DNA of 64,000 nt from Pigmentiphaga sp. (GCA_023228945.1 JALOAI010000020.1:1-64000); one strand, 5' to 3'; shown: positions 1-11,314, counted from the stretch's first letter. The notes: generated from the letters alone by a model not told the origin. Made by a program: numbers and translations.

Positions 1-128
1 CCCCCCGGGGGGGCTTTTTGCCTGGGGGCGGCCCGGCGGCAAAAAATGCCCCCACGCTTGCCGCTGACGCGGCGGCGCTGCCCCCCGGGGGGGCTTTTTG
101 CCTGGGGGCGGCCCGGCGGCAAAAAAAA
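1..128. repeat. GC-rich hairpin repeat (about 1.5 units, cut by window edge)
   Basis: A unit of about 80 bases recurs: the block beginning ccccccgggg at position 1 starts again at position 81. Each unit has a C-run/G-run stem flanked by A- and T-runs (gccccc...gggggcttttt) and a nested GCCGC/GCGGC stem. It lies directly downstream of ettA and could fold as a bidirectional transcription terminator. The same unit recurs at about 13.5 kb. Bases 129-182 hold no gene. Confidence 0.75.
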
Positions 129-182
129 CCGGCCGCCAGATAAGTGCTGCGCGGCCGGGCCGGTGTTCGCTTCCGGAGGTGT

Positions 183-1853
<1,671 letters not shown>

Positions 1854-1883
1854 GTTGAACATCACTCCAGAAAGCTCTGGCGG

Positions 1884-1889
1884 ATTGTA
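1884..1889 (-). promoter_or_regulatory. Candidate -10 box for ettA
   Basis: On the minus strand this reads TACAAT, one mismatch from TATAAT, about 30 bases before the ettA start. I see no convincing -35 hexamer 16-18 bases further upstream, so this is weak. The rest of 1854-2020 holds no gene. Confidence 0.25.
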
Positions 1890-2020
1890 GGCGAGGAAAC
1901 CGGGGACGCTCCCGGCCGACCCAGTGTCCGAACCAGGCACGGGCGACTCTCGGCTCGGGAAATCCACCCGCGCCGTGAAAGACGGGGCTTGCGCTCGTGC
2001 CCGAGGCCAACAGCGCCCGA

Positions 2021-2989
2021 TCAGGAGACCAGCGCCTGACGTTGACGCTGCCGCCGCCACTGGGTGGGCGACATGCCGTATCGAGCGCGAAAGGCATGCG
2101 AGAAGCGCGCCGCGTCCGAGAACCCGAACAAGTAGGCGATCTCACCCACCTGCCGGATGGGGGAGCTCTCATCGCCCAGCATGTCATGGCTGCGCGCCAA
2201 GCGCTCGCTCAGGATGTAGCTGGCCGGCGTGGTGTCAGCCAACTCGAACAGCTTGTATAGATAGCGTCGCGACACGCGGAAAGCCTGCGCGATACTCGCC
2301 GGCGTCAAGTCGGGATCGCCAAGATGATCCAGCACGTATCGACGCACCCGGTGCAGCTGCGCCTGCTTCAATTCGAGCGATCCTGGCTCAGCCAGACCGC
2401 CCGACCACTCGCTGACCGCCGCGCCCATCATCTGCCAGACGGCGTCTGCCGCATGGCAGGCCGCGCCGCGCGACAATTGGTCGTGTTCGTGCAGGCTCGA
2501 ACGCAGCAGATCCATCGCAATGCGTCCGCAGCCGTGATGGGCGCTGAAGACACGCGCCACGGCATGGCGCATATCGGCCCGCCAAGCATCGAGCTGGCGA
2601 CCGGGCATGTGCAATACCAGGAAGTGCGAAGCCTCATCCACCGAGACTTCGTAAGGCCGGGTGATATCGTAGAGGCTCCAGTCGCCCGGCCGAAGCAGGG
2701 CCGCTCGTCCCTCTTGACGAATCTCGCTTTGCCCTTGCAACTGCAGCGTCACCTTACAACCGGGCTCTTCGGCGCGGTCGGCCATCGCACGGCTGCGCAG
2801 CGCGCGCTGCGCGGTGGTGCGCATCTCGCTGACCTGTATCCAGCCCAGCATGCCGGTCGCGACTTCGTTGCGGAAGCGGTCCCGGCGCTCGGGCCGGACC
2901 TCGATCGGCACGAACACTTGGTTGACACTATCGCACCAGAGATCGTAATCGTAAAACTGAACATTGGCAGCGGGCAATAACGGGGACAT
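2021..2989 (-). CDS. AraC family transcriptional regulator (FeaR-like architecture)
   Basis: About 322 residues. The N-terminal 200 residues resemble the AraC-binding-like sensor domain of FeaR/NahR-type activators (short phrases such as LLRPGDWSLYD). The C-terminal 100 residues are a double helix-turn-helix: LTPASIAQAFRVSRRYLYKLF, then a recognition region ending AYLFGFSDAARFSHAFRARYG and SPTQWR. A GTG four codons upstream (3001) is an alternative start; neither has a clear ribosome binding site, so the start is uncertain. It lies downstream of, and in the same direction as, the transporter/alcohol-oxidation operon, so it may regulate it. This is inferred from position only. Confidence 0.85.
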   Translation of the reverse strand: MSPLLPAANVQFYDYDLWCDSVNQVFVPIEVRPERRDRFRNEVATGMLGWIQVSEMRTTAQRALRSRAMADRAEEPGCKVTLQLQGQSEIRQEGRAALLRPGDWSLYDITRPYEVSVDEASHFLVLHMPGRQLDAWRADMRHAVARVFSAHHGCGRIAMDLLRSSLHEHDQLSRGAACHAADAVWQMMGAAVSEWSGGLAEPGSLELKQAQLHRVRRYVLDHLGDPDLTPASIAQAFRVSRRYLYKLFELADTTPASYILSERLARSHDMLGDESSPIRQVGEIAYLFGFSDAARFSHAFRARYGMSPTQWRRQRQRQALVS

Positions 2990-3098
2990 TTCGGTAAGCA
3001 CGGGAAGCGGAGCGGCCCAGGCCGGGCCGCGGGCCGGTCTCTTCTATCACGGCCAGTACCCCGATCACCATAGGGGCATACCCTCGACCCAGGCAAAG

Positions 3099-3122
3099 AG
3101 CTCCGGCCCGCCGGCCGGAGCT
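3099..3122 (-). terminator. Probable terminator of the ABC importer/GMC/ALDH operon
   Basis: A perfect 10-bp stem AGCTCCGGCC / GGCCGGAGCT with a 4-base loop lies 85 bases past the aldehyde dehydrogenase stop. On the minus strand it is followed by CTTTG, so the U-tract is short. No other gene is seen in 2990-3207. Confidence 0.5.
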
Positions 3123-3207
3123 TCCAGACCCTCTCTGGAGCGCGCCTTGGGCGCCACTGTCATCCGCTCGCCAACCCCGCCAAGCACGACGGAGTTGACG
3201 CCCCGGT

Positions 3208-4680
3208 TCACAACATCACCGTCACGGCTTTTTCTTCGAGATAGCCGTCCAGCGCGGCCCGCGACAAGTCTCGCCCCACTCCGCTGTCTTTCAGACCGCC
3301 CCAGGGTAGGCGCGCGTCCAGCGGGCTCCAGCAGTTGACGGCCACTGCGCCCACTTCCAGGCGGGCGCTGGCGCGGTGCGCGATAGAGATGTCGCGCGTC
3401 CATAAGGAGGTGGACAAGCCGTAGCGCGTGTCGTTGGCGAGCGCGATCGCCTCATCTTCGGTATCGAACGGCATGATCGCTCCCACCGGACCGAACACTT
3501 CTTCACGAGCCAAAATCATGCCGGGTCGCACGTCGGTGAAAATGGCCGGGCGCATGAAATACCCCTCGTCCGGCACGGGTTTCTGCCCATCGGTCAAGCA
3601 GCGCGCGCCTTCTGCGCGGGCCTCTTCCACGACAGCCCGCACGCGCCGGTGGTGACGCGCGTTGATCAGCGCGCCCATCTGCGTGCCGGGAGTCGCCGGC
3701 CCGCCTTCCGGGCCGGCCAGCTCGACGGCGCGCGCGGCGGCGGTCAAGCGTTCCTCGATCGCACCCAACAGAGGGCGCTGCACCAGAATGCGCGTGCCGG
3801 CGGCGCAGGTTTGCCCTTGATTCAGAAACAGCCCCATCGCGATGCCGGCCACGGCTTCGTCCAGTTGCGCGTCGGCGAACACGATCTGCGCCGCCTTGCC
3901 GCCCAGCTCCAGCGTGACGCGTTTGAAGCTCTCGGCGCCAGTGCGAGCAATGAGGCGGCCCACTTCCGTACTGCCGGTAAAGCTGATCTTGCGTACCAGC
4001 GGGTGCTGCGTCAGCGCCGTACCGGCCTTGGGGCCCGTGCCGTGCACGATATTGACCACGCCGGGCGGAAAGCCCGCCGCGGTCGCCAGCGCGCCCAGGC
4101 GGCCGGCGGCCAGCGGTGCGTCCTCGGAAGTTTTGATGACGACGCTGCAGCCGGCGGCCAGCGCGGGCGCCAGCTTCCAAATGGCGATCATCAAAGGCGC
4201 GTTCCAGGGCACGATAAGGGCCGCCACGCCCACCGGGGCGCGGTAGGTGTAGTTCAGCGTCTGGCGACCCATGAAGCCGGCGGTGGGGATGGTGCGCCCC
4301 TCGAGCTTATCGGCCCAGCCCGCGAAATAGCGCAGTGTATCCACGCTCAAGGGGATATCCATCATCTGCGCATCCACCATCGGCTTGCCTTGCTCGTGGC
4401 TCTGCGAGCGCGCCAGCTCGGCCGCCTCCGCTTCGACCAGGTCGGCCAGCCGGTGCAGCAGGCGGCCGCGCTCCTGGCCCGGCGTCCGGCCCCAGGCGCC
4501 GTCCAGCACAGCGGCGGCGGCCCGCACGGCCGCGTCCACGTCGCGCTCGCCGCTGGCGCTCACGCGCGCCAAAAGCTTCCCGGTGGCGGGCGCTATCTTA
4601 TCGAATACGGCGCCGTCCAGCGCGGGGACGTCCTTGCCGTCGATATGGTTGAGTACAAGACCGAAATCAGGGGTAGTCAT
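3208..4680 (-). CDS. NAD(P)-dependent aldehyde dehydrogenase
   Basis: 490 residues, the usual length for the ALDH superfamily; oxidises an aldehyde to the acid in the cytosol. Visible motifs are FTGSTEVGRLIA, the general-base Glu in LELGGK and the nucleophilic Cys in GQTCAAGTR, with a C-terminal PFG-type segment (LPWGGLKDSGVGRD). I start at the ATG of MTTPDF (4680), not at the open extension to 4731. It lies 40 bases after the GMC oxidoreductase, so the natural reading is alcohol to aldehyde (GMC) to acid (this enzyme). The substrate cannot be identified from sequence. Confidence 0.93.
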   Translation of the reverse strand: MTTPDFGLVLNHIDGKDVPALDGAVFDKIAPATGKLLARVSASGERDVDAAVRAAAAVLDGAWGRTPGQERGRLLHRLADLVEAEAAELARSQSHEQGKPMVDAQMMDIPLSVDTLRYFAGWADKLEGRTIPTAGFMGRQTLNYTYRAPVGVAALIVPWNAPLMIAIWKLAPALAAGCSVVIKTSEDAPLAAGRLGALATAAGFPPGVVNIVHGTGPKAGTALTQHPLVRKISFTGSTEVGRLIARTGAESFKRVTLELGGKAAQIVFADAQLDEAVAGIAMGLFLNQGQTCAAGTRILVQRPLLGAIEERLTAAARAVELAGPEGGPATPGTQMGALINARHHRRVRAVVEEARAEGARCLTDGQKPVPDEGYFMRPAIFTDVRPGMILAREEVFGPVGAIMPFDTEDEAIALANDTRYGLSTSLWTRDISIAHRASARLEVGAVAVNCWSPLDARLPWGGLKDSGVGRDLSRAALDGYLEEKAVTVML

Positions 4681-4720
4681 GGCGATCGTCCGTAAAAAAT
4701 CCTCGTGTGCCGCGCCGCCT

Positions 4721-6340
4721 TCAGGCGGCACGAGCGTCCTGCCGCATCATCTCGGCGCATTTTTCGCCGATCATGATGGTGGGGGCATTGGTATTGCCGC
4801 TGGTGATGGACGGCATGATCGAGGCGTCGGCCACGCGCAAGCCCTCGATACCGCGCACGCGCAGGCGCGGATCGGTCACCGCCAATTCATCCACCCCCAT
4901 CTTGCATGTGCCCACCGGGTGAAAGGTCGTTGACACGCAGTCATGCACGAACCTCGCCAGGTCTTCATCGCTGGCAGCGGCGGGGCCGGGCTGCAATTCT
5001 TCGCCCAAGTAGTTGGATATGGCTTGGGCGCTCACGATATCGCGCACCTGGCGCGCGCCGAACACCAGCCGCCGGACGTCCGCTTCGCAGGCCAGAAAAT
5101 TTGATTCCAGACGCGGCTTGATGTCCGCCCTCGGCCCGTTGAGCAACAGCTGGCCGCGGCTTTCGGGGCGCAGCAGCGACACATGAACCGAGAAGCCGTG
5201 GCCGCGGGGAATCTTGCGCAGATGCAACTGGTTGGTCAGCAGCGGCCGAATGATGAACTGCAGATCCGTATCCCGCAACTCGGGCGAACTTTTCATGAAA
5301 CCGCCGGACTCGACCGTGTTGGACGTCATGGGACCTTTGCGGCGCAGAGCAAAATCGAATGGCGCGGCCAACATCCACGGCAACGACTTCCACGACCAGC
5401 CGAACAAGTCCGTCATGGGGCTCTGGAAAATCAGCAGCACGTCCTGGTGATCGTGCAGGTTTCGGCCCACGCCCGGCAGATCGTGCGCTACGTCGATACC
5501 GTGCTGGCGCAGGTGTCCGCCCGGCCCGATACCGGACAGCATCAGCAGTTGCGGCGAGGCAATCGTGCCGGCGGACATCACCACTTCGCGGCGCGCGCGC
5601 AGCTGCATCCGCTGGCCGTCCCTCAACACCTCGACGCCGACCGCGCGTTTGCCTTCGAGCAGCACGCGCTGCGTCGCGGTGTCGGTGAGAATGGTCAGAT
5701 TGGCACGCCGCGCCACCGGATGCAGAAAGCTGCGCGCCGCACTCATGCGCTCGCCGCGCTTCTGATTGACTTCGAAGAAGCCGAAGCCCTCCTGCGTCTC
5801 GCCGTTGAAATCGTCGTTGGGCGCGTGGCCGCGCTCGATGGCGGCGGCCACGAACGCCTTGCTCACTCCCTGCGGGCTGCGCAGCCGCGCCACATTGAGT
5901 TCGCCGCCCGTGCCGTGATAGGGAGTGGCGCCGGCCTCACGGTTCTCATGCCGCATGAAAAGCGGCAGCACATCCTCATAGGACCAGCCCGGATTGCCGG
6001 CGGCGGCCCAGGCATCGTAGTCGCGTGGATTGCCGCGGATGTAGATGGTGCCGTTGATGGCGCTGCTGCCGCCCAGTACCTTGCCGCGCGGGCAGAAAAT
6101 ATCGCGCCCCACCAACCGGGGCTGACCCGAGAAGTGGTACATCCAATCGTACTTGGGGTGGTTCATCAGTCCCATCGTGCCGGCCGGCGTGTTCACCAGT
6201 TGCTTGACGGGAAACTTGCGATCATCCGGGCCCGCCTCGACCACGCATAGGGTGACGGCGGGGTCGGCGGAGAGCCGATTGGCGATGATCGAACCGGCGG
6301 AGCCTCCGCCCACTACGATGTAATCAAAAGTCGTTTCCAT
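4721..6340 (-). CDS. GMC family FAD-dependent alcohol oxidoreductase (choline-dehydrogenase-like)
   Basis: 539 residues, typical of GMC alcohol dehydrogenases. The N-terminus has the FAD dinucleotide-binding motif VGGGSAGS and an acidic residue at the end of strand 2 (VVEAG). The GMC signature SAGTIASPQLLMLSG is near the middle. The C-terminus carries the catalytic His in FHPVGTCKMG and the Asn of SGNTNAP. AGGGA precedes the ATG by 5 bases. It is the penultimate gene of the importer operon (69 bases after the LivF-type ATPase), which suggests that it oxidises the imported compound. Confidence 0.92.
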   Translation of the reverse strand: METTFDYIVVGGGSAGSIIANRLSADPAVTLCVVEAGPDDRKFPVKQLVNTPAGTMGLMNHPKYDWMYHFSGQPRLVGRDIFCPRGKVLGGSSAINGTIYIRGNPRDYDAWAAAGNPGWSYEDVLPLFMRHENREAGATPYHGTGGELNVARLRSPQGVSKAFVAAAIERGHAPNDDFNGETQEGFGFFEVNQKRGERMSAARSFLHPVARRANLTILTDTATQRVLLEGKRAVGVEVLRDGQRMQLRARREVVMSAGTIASPQLLMLSGIGPGGHLRQHGIDVAHDLPGVGRNLHDHQDVLLIFQSPMTDLFGWSWKSLPWMLAAPFDFALRRKGPMTSNTVESGGFMKSSPELRDTDLQFIIRPLLTNQLHLRKIPRGHGFSVHVSLLRPESRGQLLLNGPRADIKPRLESNFLACEADVRRLVFGARQVRDIVSAQAISNYLGEELQPGPAAASDEDLARFVHDCVSTTFHPVGTCKMGVDELAVTDPRLRVRGIEGLRVADASIMPSITSGNTNAPTIMIGEKCAEMMRQDARAA

Positions 6341-6409
6341 GTTTTTCCCTGACTCCGGCCTGTCCGCCCCGGTTGGCTCCGCCCACCTCTCGACAGCGGG
6401 CCGTTGGTT

Positions 6410-7111
6410 TCACCCCAGATACGCTTTCTGCAGCAACGCCGGATCGTTACGCAGGCGTTCGCAGCTTTCGGCCAGCACCACTTCACCATGCGCCAGGATT
6501 ACCGCGTCGTCGCCCACCGCCAGCGCGGCGTTGGCATACTGCTCGACCAGCAACACGCCAACGCCTTCCCGTTTGAGCCGCGTCAAGAGCGGCATAAAGC
6601 GCTGCACCACTACGGGCGCCAGACCGAGCGACAACTCGTCGATCAGCAGCATGCGCGGTCTGCCCACCAGCGCGCGGCCCAGCACGATCATCTGCTGTTC
6701 ACCGCCGGATAACATGCCGGCCGCCACATCCAGGCGCTTTTTTAATTCGGGAAAAATTTCCAGGACTTGCGCCAACGCCTCGCGTGCGCCCCGTGCGCCG
6801 GACGCGGCCGCCTCGATGTTCTTGCGCACCGACAGACCGGGAAAGACGGTGCGGCCCTGCTCCACATAGGCGATCCCCAGGCCGTGGCGCTGACGGGCGC
6901 CCATCCCGGCGAGGTCGCGCCCATCCCAGCGGACCTGGCCCGACTGCAAGCCCAGCACGCCCGCGACGGCATCGAGCAGCGAACTCTTGCCCGCACCGTT
7001 GGGGCCCAGCAAGACGGTAATGGCGCCTTCGCCCACGCTCAGGCTGACGTCGCGCACCACCTGAGTGCCACCGCGCGCCACGGTGGCTTTCTCGATTTGC
7101 AGAAGACTCAT
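6410..7111 (-). CDS. ABC importer ATPase, LivF type (branched-chain amino acid family)
   Basis: 233 residues, standard for LivF. It has Walker A GPNGAGKSS, signature LSGGEQQMI, a Walker B ending in LLIDELSLGL and the LivF-typical SLGLAP. GGAGGGG six bases before the ATG at 7111 decides the start over the upstream ATG at 7126. It pairs with the ATPase half of the fused LivMG protein to drive import. The family transports branched-chain amino acids, amides, urea or aromatic acids; the attached GMC and ALDH genes argue against plain leucine uptake. Confidence 0.92.
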   Translation of the reverse strand: MSLLQIEKATVARGGTQVVRDVSLSVGEGAITVLLGPNGAGKSSLLDAVAGVLGLQSGQVRWDGRDLAGMGARQRHGLGIAYVEQGRTVFPGLSVRKNIEAAASGARGAREALAQVLEIFPELKKRLDVAAGMLSGGEQQMIVLGRALVGRPRMLLIDELSLGLAPVVVQRFMPLLTRLKREGVGVLLVEQYANAALAVGDDAVILAHGEVVLAESCERLRNDPALLQKAYLG

Positions 7112-7244
7112 CGGATGCCCCTCCAACCGCTGCGCGGAGACTCCCCAAAGGACGCTTTACGCTTGGCGCGACCCCGCGCGATCCACAGCTCCATGGCTCC
7201 GCCCGAAATCGTCGGATCACGACGGCGGGTCGGCATAGGATGTC

Positions 7245-8978
7245 TCATACCGCCGCTCCGATATACGCATCGACCACGTGCCGCTGCGCCAGGGTTTCCT
7301 CGACCGGACCGGCGGCGATAACGCGGCCGAACTCCAATACGATCAGATCGGTACACACTTCGCGGATCAGCGCGAGGTCGTGTTCGATCAGCAATACGGT
7401 GCAGCCCAGCACTTCGGGCACTTGGCGTATGACCCGGGCCAGGTGCGCGGACTCCCGGGTGCTCATGCCGGCCGCGGGCTCATCCAGCAGCAAAATTCGA
7501 GGCCGCGACAACAGTGCTCCGCTCAATTCGACCAACCGGCGCGTCCCCACGTCCAGCGAGGCGACCGGGGTCTCCAGCGGCGGGCAGCACAGCCAGGCCA
7601 ACATTTGCGCTGTTTCGACACGTGCTGGCGACTCTCCACTGGCCAAATGCAGATACTGCCCCACCGTCAGCTCGGGAATGACGCGGCCCACCTGGAAGGT
7701 GCGGCGCAGGCCCAGGCGCGCCCGCTCGTGGGCCGACAGACCCTGAAGCGAATGACCGTCCAGCAAGATCTCACCGCTTGCCCGAGTGAACCCGGAGAGC
7801 GCATCCACCAACGTCGACTTGCCGGCGCCATTGGGCCCGACCAGACCGGTGACGATGCCGGGGCGGATGTCGAGCGTTACGTCGGACAGCGCCAGCGTGG
7901 CGCCGTAGCGTACCGACACCCGGTCCAAATGTAGAGACACGCCGTCATGCCACTTACCGGCCAGGCCGGCCGGGGGCCGGCCGGTATCGGCGGCGTCCCG
8001 CTGCGACGCGGCGGCGGCCACGCCGCTCTTGAAGCGGATGCGCAGGGCGTGCAGCGCGCCCAGGGCGAACAGCAGATCGCCCATGTCCTTCCATTCGGCC
8101 AGACCGGCCCGGGACAGGAGCTCCGGCACGAACCAGGTGAGCAGCGCCGCGATCAAAGCGCCACTGAGGAAGCGCGAGCGCGCCAGCACCGCCAGCACGA
8201 AGATAAGCAGCGATGCCATCGGCTCGAAGTTACGCGACGACAGCGTGCCCAGCTGTAGCACCAGCATTCCGCCCGCGAGCCCGGCCACCGCCGCGCCCAC
8301 GGCGAAGGCCGATATCTTGGCCCACGGCGCATTGACACCGAGGGCGGCCACCGCGCGCTCGCTGAACTTGACGCCGAACCAGGCCGCGCCGAACGGACGT
8401 TGCTCCAGCGCCACCAGCAGTCGGCTGACAACGATGGCGACCACCGCGCACAGCAGCAGCAGGTGTGCGTCGTCTTCGAGCCATCCCTCGCGCATATAGC
8501 TATCGCCTGCGTCCGCGCCGGTGAAACCTTGACGCGTCAGCCAGATATTGACCGCCAACGCGAAGGCCAGCGTCACGATGGCCAGCTGCACGCCCCGCAC
8601 CCGCAGAGTGGGCAGAGCGATCACCAAGGCCAGTACCGCCGGTACGGCGCAGCCCGCCAGTAGCGCCGCCCCCACGCCCACCTCGGGATGGGACACCAGC
8701 AGCCAGTTGGCGACCCAGGCGCCGACGCCCGCCATGCCGACCTGACACAGCGATATCATGCCCGCGCGCTCGGTGGTGACGCCTACGCTCAGGCACAGCA
8801 GCGCCGTGATAACAACCGAGGTCATCACGAACACGTAATAAGGACTGAACAGGCCGCCGGCCGCCGCCACAGCTATGGCCAGCATCGCGATATCGCCACC
8901 CATGCCGCGCCGCTTGACCGCTCCGGACGCGCTTGCCCCAAATGCTTTCAACCCAATGACTTCAGCCGCGCTGGCCAT
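7245..8978 (-). CDS. Fused ABC permease-ATPase, LivM-LivG type
   Basis: 577 residues. About residues 1-320 are hydrophobic LivM-type permease with multiple membrane segments. After a hydrophilic linker, an ATPase domain carries Walker A GPNGAGKST near residue 380 and Walker B LLLDEPAAGMS. The ABC signature region is degenerate (SLDVGTRRLVELSGA instead of an LSGGQ-like motif), as in some LivG proteins. AAGGAGG precedes the ATG. Its start overlaps the end of the LivH-type gene by 17 bases. The 133 bases between this gene and the LivF-type ATPase hold no recognised gene. Natural LivM-LivG fusions are known in this family. Confidence 0.92.
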   Translation of the reverse strand: MASAAEVIGLKAFGASASGAVKRRGMGGDIAMLAIAVAAAGGLFSPYYVFVMTSVVITALLCLSVGVTTERAGMISLCQVGMAGVGAWVANWLLVSHPEVGVGAALLAGCAVPAVLALVIALPTLRVRGVQLAIVTLAFALAVNIWLTRQGFTGADAGDSYMREGWLEDDAHLLLLCAVVAIVVSRLLVALEQRPFGAAWFGVKFSERAVAALGVNAPWAKISAFAVGAAVAGLAGGMLVLQLGTLSSRNFEPMASLLIFVLAVLARSRFLSGALIAALLTWFVPELLSRAGLAEWKDMGDLLFALGALHALRIRFKSGVAAAASQRDAADTGRPPAGLAGKWHDGVSLHLDRVSVRYGATLALSDVTLDIRPGIVTGLVGPNGAGKSTLVDALSGFTRASGEILLDGHSLQGLSAHERARLGLRRTFQVGRVIPELTVGQYLHLASGESPARVETAQMLAWLCCPPLETPVASLDVGTRRLVELSGALLSRPRILLLDEPAAGMSTRESAHLARVIRQVPEVLGCTVLLIEHDLALIREVCTDLIVLEFGRVIAAGPVEETLAQRHVVDAYIGAAV

Positions 8979-9843
8979 CCCATACCTCCTTGCGATGCGT
9001 CCAGAGCAGCAGCGCCATGATCACCGGCAGATACACCGCTTGCGCATAAGGCGCGACGTCCGGGATCGATAACAGCAGCGCCTCGAGAATTCCCAGGCCC
9101 AGGCCGCCCAGCAACGTCAGATAGAAACTCTGAAAGCGCCCGATCAACGACGCGCACAGCGCGGGGATGATCAACAGGCTCAGCGCCATGAAATTGGCGT
9201 TGCGGGCCGTGGCGCTCATCACCACATGCATGGCCAACGCCGAGATGGCGCCCGCCACGCCCCACACGAGCACCGTCAGCCGCTGCGCGGGAATACCGAT
9301 CAGTTCCGCCGTGACCGGTCTTTCGGCATAGGCTTGCAGACGCGTACCGCCATGGGTGCGGTGGAGGGCGAGATCCAGTGCCACCGCCAGACAGACCGAC
9401 ACAGCCAATGCCGCCAGCAGCCCGCTATCCAGAGTGACGCCGCCCAGCGCCAGTGTGTGCCCGCCCAGCAGGCTGGGCGCCTCGCGCGGCGTATCGCCGA
9501 AGATTCGGGCTCCCACCGTCAGGCCGCCGATCATCAAGGCGATGGTGGCCGACGAGCGGATGCGCACGTCGGCGCCCTGGAACCACCGCGCGATGATCCA
9601 GCCGAACAGCGCGCCCACGGCCGCACCGGCCAGCAGCCCCACGAGCAGGGCCAGCAAAGGCGGCAGCCGAAAAGCCGTCCCCGCCACCAGTCCGGTGTAG
9701 CTGCCCAGCAGCGCAACGGCCGCCTGGGCGAAACTCACCACGCCGCTCATCTTGGCGACCAGTGTGACGCCCAGCCCCAGAGCAGCATAGGCCGCCCCGA
9801 CGATGAGGCCGGAAACAAGGATCTCTAGCATCTCGACCGCCAT
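8962..9843 (-). CDS. ABC importer permease, LivH type
   Basis: 293 residues, very hydrophobic throughout with about eight membrane segments; normal LivH length. LivH features include the N-terminal GAAYAALGLGVTLVAKMSGVV and LIGIPAQRLTVLVWGVAG in the second half. It forms the heteromeric inner-membrane channel with the LivM half of the next gene. The start at 9843 is three bases after the substrate-binding-protein stop; an internal ATG at 9831 is an alternative. The tail overlaps the fused gene by 17 bases, implying coupled translation. Confidence 0.92.
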   Translation of the reverse strand: MAVEMLEILVSGLIVGAAYAALGLGVTLVAKMSGVVSFAQAAVALLGSYTGLVAGTAFRLPPLLALLVGLLAGAAVGALFGWIIARWFQGADVRIRSSATIALMIGGLTVGARIFGDTPREAPSLLGGHTLALGGVTLDSGLLAALAVSVCLAVALDLALHRTHGGTRLQAYAERPVTAELIGIPAQRLTVLVWGVAGAISALAMHVVMSATARNANFMALSLLIIPALCASLIGRFQSFYLTLLGGLGLGILEALLLSIPDVAPYAQAVYLPVIMALLLWTHRKEVWDGQRG

Positions 9844-9846
9844 CCA

Positions 9847-11013
9847 TCATTGAATGGCATTGACGACGTAGTAGTCAGGCGTCACGACCTGCCACTTGCC
9901 ATTCTTGAGCCGTACGAATTTGGTGGACGACACCTTGAGCGTGTCCATGTTCTCGTCGAACGAGAAGGTATCGCCGAACATCGAGTGCGTGATTGCCTGC
10001 CCGCCCTTGATGGCGCGAAGCGCTGCCGTGACGGACTCCCGCGTGATCGGACCTTCGATGCGCTCGAGCACGTCGACCAGAACGGTGGCCGCCAGATAGC
10101 CGCCCTGGGCAAACGATGATTCGGGAATGTTGTTGTCGGCCATCAACTTGCGCCAATCGGCCAGCGCCGGGCTGTCGCCCAGGAAGGGCTCGTATTCGGA
10201 ATTGGTGTAAATGCCATCGCCATCCCGACCCAGCGCAGCGGCGAAGTTGGCCGTGTAGGCGGGCGTCATCAGCATCAAGGTGACATCGCCCATGCCCTGC
10301 ATCTTCATGGCCTTGACCCAGGCCAGGGCCATCTGCTCGGCGCCGCTGAATACGATGGCCGTGCAGCCGGCGCTCTTGGCTTTGAGCACATGGGGCGTCA
10401 TGTCGTCCGGCGGCAGCACGGTGGTATCGAGCAGGTGGAGCTTCTGGCCGCTGATCTTCTCGAAGTTCTCGACCGCCCACCTGTTGCCGGCCGTGTGAGC
10501 CGGTATGCCCAGCAGAAAGGCGCAGAGCTTATCGGCCTTGAGTTCGACGGCGGTGTAGAGCAGGCTGCCCAGCGTGTTGCGTGCGGGTCCGACACTGACC
10601 GGCGCGAAGTTCTTGTTGCGGTAGCAGGTGAACTCCCCACCCACGCCGGGGATGGAAAGTACCTTGCGCTGACGATAAAAATTGCCATTGGTCGTGCAGT
10701 CCTGAAGGCTGGACGACCCCGCAAAGGCCACCACGCCCTTGGAGTCCACCAAATCGCGTGCGGATTGCGCGGAAGCACCGGCGTCGGCCTTGTCGTCCTG
10801 CACCAAGTATTCGATCCGCCGACCCTGGATTCCGCCGGCGGCATTCACGCGATCGAACACCGCCCGGGCGGCGGCCGGCGACTCCGGCAGGGGCAGCGGA
10901 CCCGAGATCGAGGAAATCGCACCGATGCGGATAGGCTCGGCCGCGTGAGCCGGCAAGATGGCGGCAGCGCAGGCCGCAGCCACGGCGGCCAGGGTTTTGC
11001 TCATGGATATCAT
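9847..11013 (-). CDS. Periplasmic substrate-binding protein of LivK/Peripla_BP_6 type
   Basis: 388 residues with a cleavable Sec signal ending near ...LPAHAAEP, then the receptor fold opening IRIGAISSISGP, typical of the Leu/Ile/Val-binding family. AGGAG eight bases before the ATG supports the start. It is the first gene of a six-gene minus-strand unit (receptor, permease, fused permease/ATPase, ATPase, GMC oxidoreductase, ALDH). The ligand is unknown; this family also binds aromatic acids, amides and urea. Confidence 0.92.
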   Translation of the reverse strand: MISMSKTLAAVAAACAAAILPAHAAEPIRIGAISSISGPLPLPESPAAARAVFDRVNAAGGIQGRRIEYLVQDDKADAGASAQSARDLVDSKGVVAFAGSSSLQDCTTNGNFYRQRKVLSIPGVGGEFTCYRNKNFAPVSVGPARNTLGSLLYTAVELKADKLCAFLLGIPAHTAGNRWAVENFEKISGQKLHLLDTTVLPPDDMTPHVLKAKSAGCTAIVFSGAEQMALAWVKAMKMQGMGDVTLMLMTPAYTANFAAALGRDGDGIYTNSEYEPFLGDSPALADWRKLMADNNIPESSFAQGGYLAATVLVDVLERIEGPITRESVTAALRAIKGGQAITHSMFGDTFSFDENMDTLKVSSTKFVRLKNGKWQVVTPDYYVVNAIQ

Positions 11014-11314
11014 GCGACGCTCTCCTGTGGGAAGTCGACTGCCGGCGCCCTGTGCGCGGTCTGCAGGCAGAGTATCCGCACCTCGTCCGGCCGGCTTGTC
11101 AGGCCGTGCACGAGGATTTGTCGGCTAGCGCACGGGTAGCCTGAATCCGGCTTTTCTACAGGAAAACCCTCAGGCAAGCGTGACGCCGCCACGCCCCGGC
11201 ACTATCATGCGTTACCCCCGCGCGCCATTACCCGGTGTCCCGGCGCGGACCACGCACCTCAGCCGCCCGCCGCGGCCGAATCTCCCATCACCCCTCACAC
11301 TCCTGGAGACTCTC
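11014..11314. other. Divergent intergenic region between importer operon and aldehyde dehydrogenase
   Basis: 301 bases between two divergently read genes, so it must hold both promoters. I cannot point to a convincing -35/-10 pair on either strand. The plus-strand ALDH frame is open back to 11180, but the stretch 11180-11314 reads as proline/arginine-rich noise and is not supported as coding. Confidence 0.5.

Noticed and set aside
1..128. Possible CRISPR-like array from the repeated GC blocks
   Set aside because: The repeat has no unique spacers: whole units of about 80 bases repeat end to end and fold as hairpins.
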